Shown here in pieces: positions 5,677 to 6,130 of a stretch of DNA of 6,130 nucleotides. A program made the position numbers and the translations under genes. The DNA is from Bacillota bacterium (lineage in GTDB: Bacteria; Bacillota; Clostridia; Tissierellales; Sedimentibacteraceae). The notes below the pieces were generated by a model. It was not told where the DNA came from. It worked only from the letters and a program-made list of their open reading frames with translations, and did not search any database. The DNA is taken from positions 1 through 6,130 of the forward strand of contig JAFACY010000175.1 in assembly GCA_023425285.1 (NCBI GenBank). The letters run 5' to 3'. Within the stretch, counting starts at the first letter, position 1. Each line of letters opens with the position of its first letter.

Positions 5677-6129
5677 TTATTTGCTTCCCCAATTTTCTTT
5701 CAAATAATTTATCCAGTCTTTCTCAAATTCATCCAAGCTTTTTCCTAATATAGTCTCTATATTTTTGTATGATTTTATCATTTCAACAATAGTCTCATAG
5801 CCGTATTCTTTTACGAGGTATTCGACCACAGTATATGAAAAAGCATATCCTTCAACTTCTAAAAAGTTTTTATTCGTATCTGATAAGGTTGGGATTTGAC
5901 CTCCATCAATCATTGTCTTCATTACAGTACTGCTTGGCACTTGATCGGCTAGATAGGTAGCCAATCCGTCATTCATCCACCTGTATGGATAATTGTACTG
6001 ATAAATATTATATTGAACTACGTGTACAAATTCATGCACCGCTGCCTTCATAAGTGTATCATAGGTATGCTCCGTGCCTGGATTTAATGGTGATACTATA
6101 TATATTTCATTTCTCCATGCAGTGCCTAC
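5677..6129 (-). CDS. HExxH metallopeptidase-like protein (peptidase MA-type), 5' partial
   Basis: The frame stays open past the ATG at 6051 to the window edge, so this is the C-terminal 150 residues of a longer protein whose start is outside. It reads VGTAWRNEIYIVSPLNPGT, then the zinc motif HEFVH (visible residues 32-36) and, 17 residues later, WMNDGLATYLAD. The pattern HExxH plus WxNEG is that of gluzincin-type domains (M1-like, peptidase MA). Glu33 would be the catalytic base and His32 and His36 the zinc ligands. The usual third ligand, Glu of NEG, is Asp54 here. The tail (EGYAFSYTVVEYLVKEYGYE ... SLDEFEKDWINYL) is the helical end common in these domains. It is probably secreted, but no signal is visible. 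The stop lies 100 bp upstream of the glycosidase-like start with no good terminator between, so co-transcription is possible. Confidence 0.82.
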   Translation of the reverse strand, partial: VGTAWRNEIYIVSPLNPGTEHTYDTLMKAAVHEFVHVVQYNIYQYNYPYRWMNDGLATYLADQVPSSTVMKTMIDGGQIPTLSDTNKNFLEVEGYAFSYTVVEYLVKEYGYETIVEMIKSYKNIETILGKSLDEFEKDWINYLKENWGSK

Positions 6130-6130
6130 C

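Noticed and set aside
5646..5680. Possible terminator after the metallopeptidase-like gene
   Set aside because: GACA-TAAA-TGTC is only a 4-bp stem and the T-run lies about 9 nt further on; it is too weak to call.

Overview
The window reads as a low-GC, Gram-positive, Clostridia-like genome. The signs are AT-rich sequence, strong purine-rich ribosome-binding sites, at least one TTG start, a Gram-positive lipoprotein signal, and protein families common in Clostridia (stalk-domain proteins with YFKLRDIA repeats, and a deacetylase with the NHTYxMH form of the NodB motif). I cannot name a species.

Layout. Positions 1-1878 are one apparently complete insertion sequence on the + strand. It has imperfect terminal inverted repeats at both ends, an extended -10 promoter, a 480-residue DDE transposase with two zinc ribbons, a foldback segment and a rho-independent terminator. 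Everything to the right lies on the - strand, so it is transcribed from high to low coordinates. In that order it holds a 5'-truncated HExxH metallopeptidase-like protein (6129-5677), a secreted phosphodiester glycosidase-like protein with two C-terminal stalk repeats (5576-4116) ending at a terminator, a membrane-anchored or secreted polysaccharide deacetylase (3980-3120), a small lipoprotein (3020-2388) and a small exported protein (2356-1877). The last gene ends exactly at the IS border.

How the genes may work together. All five - strand products carry export signals or belong to mainly extracytoplasmic families (the metallopeptidase N-terminus is outside the window), so this is best read as a cell-envelope locus. 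The glycosidase-like protein and the deacetylase could both act on wall or surface glycans. The two small proteins probably form an operon, with an extended -10 promoter at 3046-3054. A direct functional link among all five genes is inference from co-orientation only. The IS is convergent to this operon and has replaced its original 3' flank.

Most unusual features. (1) A canonical four-run G-quadruplex motif made of TTAGGG-type repeats sits next to a perfect 7-bp hairpin in the deacetylase upstream region. (2) An inverted repeat in the glycosidase leader could mask its Shine-Dalgarno sequence. (3) The IS end appears to supply part of a host stop codon. (4) The metallopeptidase has Asp where the third zinc ligand, Glu, is usual. 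I see no CRISPR array, RNA gene, phage module or clear multi-gene defence or biosynthetic system. This is an ordinary envelope region with an IS and a few regulatory oddities.
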